Below are positions 61,598-64,000 of a stretch of DNA of 64,000 nucleotides, one piece after another. Every line of letters starts with the position of its first letter. The stretch's first letter is position 1. This DNA is from Mycobacterium sp. 852002-10029_SCH5224772 (GTDB lineage Bacteria; Actinomycetota; Actinomycetes; Mycobacteriales; Mycobacteriaceae): contig NZ_LZHT01000009.1 in assembly GCF_001667315.1 (NCBI RefSeq), positions 62,001 to 126,000 on the forward strand, read 5' to 3'. Both the position numbers and the translations under genes were made by a program. The notes under the pieces are model-generated. The model did no database searches. It was not told the DNA's origin and saw only the letters and a program-made list of their open reading frames with translations.

Positions 61598-62518
61598 TCA
61601 GTAGTGATAGGTGTCCGACGGAGCGGGCGAGTGATCGCGTTCTTCCTCGTCGATGTCCAAGGCCTCGATGCCGTACGCGCGAGCCAGCTCGAGGATCTTG
61701 GTGGCCCGCGCGATGCGGGGCAGGTCGGAGCCGTTGCGGATCTCTCCCCCGTCGCGTTCGAACTCGACGAAAAACTCTTTTGCCCAAGATATTTCGTCCT
61801 GGGACGGCGACAGCCCCTCATTGACCACGGCGCACTGGTCGGGCGTCAGGCAGATCTTGCCGGTCATACCGAACTGGGTGGAGACCGCCGTGGCCTCGAT
61901 TAATTTCAGCGGATTGGACCCGATGGTCGGCCCGTCGATCGCGCTGGGCAGGTCGGCGGCCTTGGAGGCGATGGTGAAGCGAGATCGTGTGTAGGCCAGG
62001 GTCGCCGGGTCGTCCCCGAAACCGGTGTCGCGGCGGAAGTCCCCGATGCCGAAGGCCAGCCGGAAGGTCCCCTTGGTCGCGGCGATCTCGGTGATGCGCT
62101 CCAAACCGCGTGCCGTTTCGACCAAGGCCACGATCGGCACATCGGGCAGCCGTTTCGCGGTCTCGGTAACGTGGTCGACCGATTCGACCATCGCCAGCAT
62201 CACCCCGCCCACCGGCGTGGTCGCCAGGGCGGCCAGATCGTCCGCCCACCATGGGGTGCCGAAGCCGTTGATGCGGACCCAGTCGACGTTGCCGGTGGCC
62301 AGCCAACTCACCACGTTGTCGCGCGCGGTGTGCTTGTCTTTGGGCGCGACCGCGTCCTCGATGTCGAAAACGACGATGTCCGCGCGGGAGTCCACCGCGG
62401 ACTGGAACCGGTCGGCATGCGTGCCGTTGACCAGCAGCCAACTTCGGGCCAGTACCGGGTCGATGCGAGAGCCGATGTCCTCGGACTCGGCGGCGCTGCT
62501 GTTGACCTGTTCGTACAT
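61598..62518 (-). CDS. HpcH/HpaI aldolase / CitE-like lyase family (Rv3075c type)
   Basis: 306 residues, aligned with recalled Rv3075c. ARSWLLVNGTHADRF, VVFDIEDAVAPKDKHTARDN, WVRINGFGTPWWADDL, VALVETARGLERI with the metal-binding Glu, AFGIGDFRRDTGFGDDP with Asp, and CLTPDQCAVVNEGLSPS. Probably cleaves a C-C bond in a CoA thioester or hydroxy-acid. ATG 62518; a longer frame upstream lacks support. C-terminus ends APSDTYHY as in the homologue. Three bases from the convergent HNH gene. Confidence 0.9.
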   Translation of the reverse strand: MYEQVNSSAAESEDIGSRIDPVLARSWLLVNGTHADRFQSAVDSRADIVVFDIEDAVAPKDKHTARDNVVSWLATGNVDWVRINGFGTPWWADDLAALATTPVGGVMLAMVESVDHVTETAKRLPDVPIVALVETARGLERITEIAATKGTFRLAFGIGDFRRDTGFGDDPATLAYTRSRFTIASKAADLPSAIDGPTIGSNPLKLIEATAVSTQFGMTGKICLTPDQCAVVNEGLSPSQDEISWAKEFFVEFERDGGEIRNGSDLPRIARATKILELARAYGIEALDIDEEERDHSPAPSDTYHY

Positions 62519-62619
62519 CAGCTGATCTGTCGTCTTCTCGTGGTTGTCGATGGTGCGCGTGTGCCCCTTAACCGTAGCGATGTCCCATAACATCGGCCGG
62601 GTAACCCGACCAACGACGA

Positions 62620-62662
62620 CACGGCCGCCCGCAGAGAGTGAGGACTCGCCCGGGCGGCCGTG
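62620..62662 (-). terminator. terminator of the ferritin-like gene
   Basis: CACGGCCGCCCG and CGGGCGGCCGTG, 12 bp perfect, 19-nt loop, 21 bp after the stop of the gene at 62684. Confidence 0.7.
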
Positions 62663-62683
62663 CCGCCAATACTCGATGCCCGG

Positions 62684-63646
62684 CTAGTTGATCCCGACAA
62701 CCTCCTGCGCGATCGCCGCGACACGCGCTTGAGCGGCCGAGACAACTCGCTGACGATTCTTGTTCGCCTCTTCGTAGGCGATGATCGCCCGTACATCGCT
62801 TGGATTAGCGAGATCTTTGACCGCGGTCGCTGCGTCACTGACGTTGAGCTCGTCGTAGTCGGCGATGGGCAGCTCGTCGGCGTTGAGCACACCCACGGCG
62901 GCGCGTGCCGAATGCAGCGCATTCGCGGTCTGCCGGGCCCCCTCGTTGCGAGTGACCTTCTCGGCCGCGTCAAGCGCGGCGTTGCGCGACGCGGTCAGCG
63001 CTTTCGCCGCCACGTCACCGGCATGAGCGCCCCGACCAATCAGGTCGTTGAACGCCGGTCGGGCGGTGCGCAGCGCATGCGCCGCCCGGTCGATTCCCCG
63101 CGTCGACCATTCGACCGGCAGATTCGCCAATCTCACGGCGGTACCGGTCGCCGCCTGTAGTGGCGTGCGACGCAACGCAGCCGGGCCGCCAAGAGCCTCT
63201 TCGGCAAGCACGGTTGTCAGCCAGTCGACGGTCGCCGAGTGGGCGGTGATCAGCCGTGACGCAAGGCTCTCAATCTCCGGAAGCTCGGCGGCGACGGCCA
63301 AAGCTTTGAGGTAGCGGGCGCGATCCAGCAGCTGATCCTCCAGCGCCAAATCGCCCAATAGCGCCTCGTCGAAAGGTTGGGCCTGCTCGGTTAGTGCCTT
63401 CACCGCCGCAGCGGCACGGCCCAGGAATCGACCGAGAACATCTGGGACACCACCCATTTCCCGGATTGCTTTAGTCAAGGCCTGCGACCGATCACGCGCG
63501 TTGGATGCATTTTGCGTCAGCTCGCGTTGCACCGCCTCCGTGCGCGCCTGCGCGATGCGGGTTTCGGCAACCTGGATTTCGGTGTTGGTCAACTGGTGAA
63601 GCACGCGCAGCTGCGCCAGCACCGTAGATTTGTCCGACGAAGTCAT
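62684..63646 (-). CDS. long helical ferritin-like protein, unknown function
   Basis: 320 residues, almost all helix. Repeated amphipathic helices (TEIQVAETRIAQARTEAVQR, ALTEQAQPFDEALLGDLALE, IESLASRLITAHSATVDWLT) with Glu/His pairs suggest a four-helix bundle plus a second helical half (KALTASRNAALDAAEKVTRN) that recalls heparin-binding or apolipoprotein-like proteins. Metal ligands are not certain. Several actinobacterial homologues are annotated as ferritin-like. AGGAGG precedes ATG 63646. Function unknown. Confidence 0.6.
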   Translation of the reverse strand: MTSSDKSTVLAQLRVLHQLTNTEIQVAETRIAQARTEAVQRELTQNASNARDRSQALTKAIREMGGVPDVLGRFLGRAAAAVKALTEQAQPFDEALLGDLALEDQLLDRARYLKALAVAAELPEIESLASRLITAHSATVDWLTTVLAEEALGGPAALRRTPLQAATGTAVRLANLPVEWSTRGIDRAAHALRTARPAFNDLIGRGAHAGDVAAKALTASRNAALDAAEKVTRNEGARQTANALHSARAAVGVLNADELPIADYDELNVSDAATAVKDLANPSDVRAIIAYEEANKNRQRVVSAAQARVAAIAQEVVGIN

Positions 63647-63991
63647 GTATTTCCTCCTGCGTTATTTTGCTGTGGATTCGGGGGCGCGAGAGCGCCTTAA
63701 CGTTGCGATTACCCACTCGCCGGCCAGGCTTCAACATCGGCAGCCTGACGTGTGACACATCTCCCTCTTGTGCAGGGGACCCATAGCGGACCGGCGAATT
63801 GCTGACGGGCCAGCAAACGAAATGCTCCCGAGCGTCGAGGTTTCGCCGTGGCTGATGCGGGGTAGTTCACCCCTCGCACGCTGCGGCCGTCGGTCGCGCG
63901 CAGCTTCCTGCGGAGACTAGAGCATCCTGGTCCCCCATTGAATCTCGGTCGGCCATCTGGACTCGATCGGGAAAAACCCTGAGGAGAAAAT
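63647..63991 (+). promoter_or_regulatory. intergenic region with sigma-F-type promoter
   Basis: GGTTT (63839-63843), 16-nt spacer, GGGTA (63860-63864) matches the mycobacterial sigma-F consensus GGTTT-N15-17-GGGTA. Start near 63871 would give a leader of about 120 nt for the gene at 63992. The remainder has no supported gene. Confidence 0.55.
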
Positions 63992-64000
63992 ATGCGAAGG
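63992..64000 (+). CDS. start of a gene running off the right edge
   Basis: GAGGAG seven bases before ATG 63992 (ATG CGA AGG). Only three codons are visible, so the product cannot be named. The sigma-F-type promoter upstream would drive it. Confidence 0.5.

Overview
The window reads as chromosomal DNA of a slow-growing Mycobacterium outside the M. tuberculosis complex. It is GC-rich, with many GTG starts, frequent ATGA/GTGA gene overlaps and TANNNT -10 boxes lying directly against start codons. The backbone keeps the M. tuberculosis gene order remembered as Rv3051c to Rv3075c: nrdE-nrdI-nrdH, an FMN reductase, TetR, dinB2, an SDR, TetR, cyp136, a double GntR regulator, fadE22, ligB, mmr, pgmA, crcB-crcB, DUF488, a 13E12/HNH protein and a CitE-like lyase. 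Names and synteny come from recall of family sequences; no search was run.

Layout. 0-9.3 kb: deoxynucleotide synthesis, a translesion polymerase, two TetR regulators with clear operators, and cyp136. 9.3-12 kb: an insertion holding a stand-alone LeuA-type regulatory domain behind an apparent leucine attenuator, two very small sibling lipoproteins in an AT-rich pocket, and a MEDS-HATPase anti-sigma-type protein. 12-20 kb: GntR-GntR, thiolase-like and OB-fold proteins, FadE22, an SDR, LigB. 20-32.4 kb: accessory block 1, with a lidless Hsp70, nitroreductase, SDR, the deletion remnant of an F420-dependent oxidoreductase, a beta-oxidation operon (thiolase, enoyl-CoA hydratase, alpha-methylacyl-CoA racemase, acyl-CoA dehydrogenase), an MspA-family porin, an APH-type kinase, an SDR, DoxX and a hydrolase. 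32.5-40.6 kb: mmr, three small envelope proteins, mmpS-mmpL, and an ECF transporter fused into one 957-residue chain.

40.7-50.6 kb is the most distinctive region. Two Rieske oxygenases are each followed, with a GTGA overlap, by a paralogous 112-residue protein of unknown function. Around them lie a KshB-like flavin/2Fe-2S reductase, an SDR, a TauD-type dioxygenase, a carboxymuconolactone-decarboxylase-family protein, an amidohydrolase lacking the usual HxH metal motif, a MarR regulator and a divergent aldehyde dehydrogenase. A 16-bp sequence is repeated exactly in the reductase promoter and the dehydrogenase promoter, so these units look like one MarR-controlled catabolic regulon with an unknown substrate.

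50.6-64 kb: a fatty-acyl-AMP-ligase-like FadD, small hypotheticals, a DapB-like oxidoreductase, tRNA-Ala(GGC), an MFS transporter, pgmA, the fluoride channel pair, an MbtK-like acyltransferase, DUF488, an SOS-boxed 13E12/HNH gene, a CitE-like protein, a helical ferritin-like protein, and a sigma-F-type promoter reading off the right edge. I found no insertion sequence, CRISPR array, prophage or rRNA.
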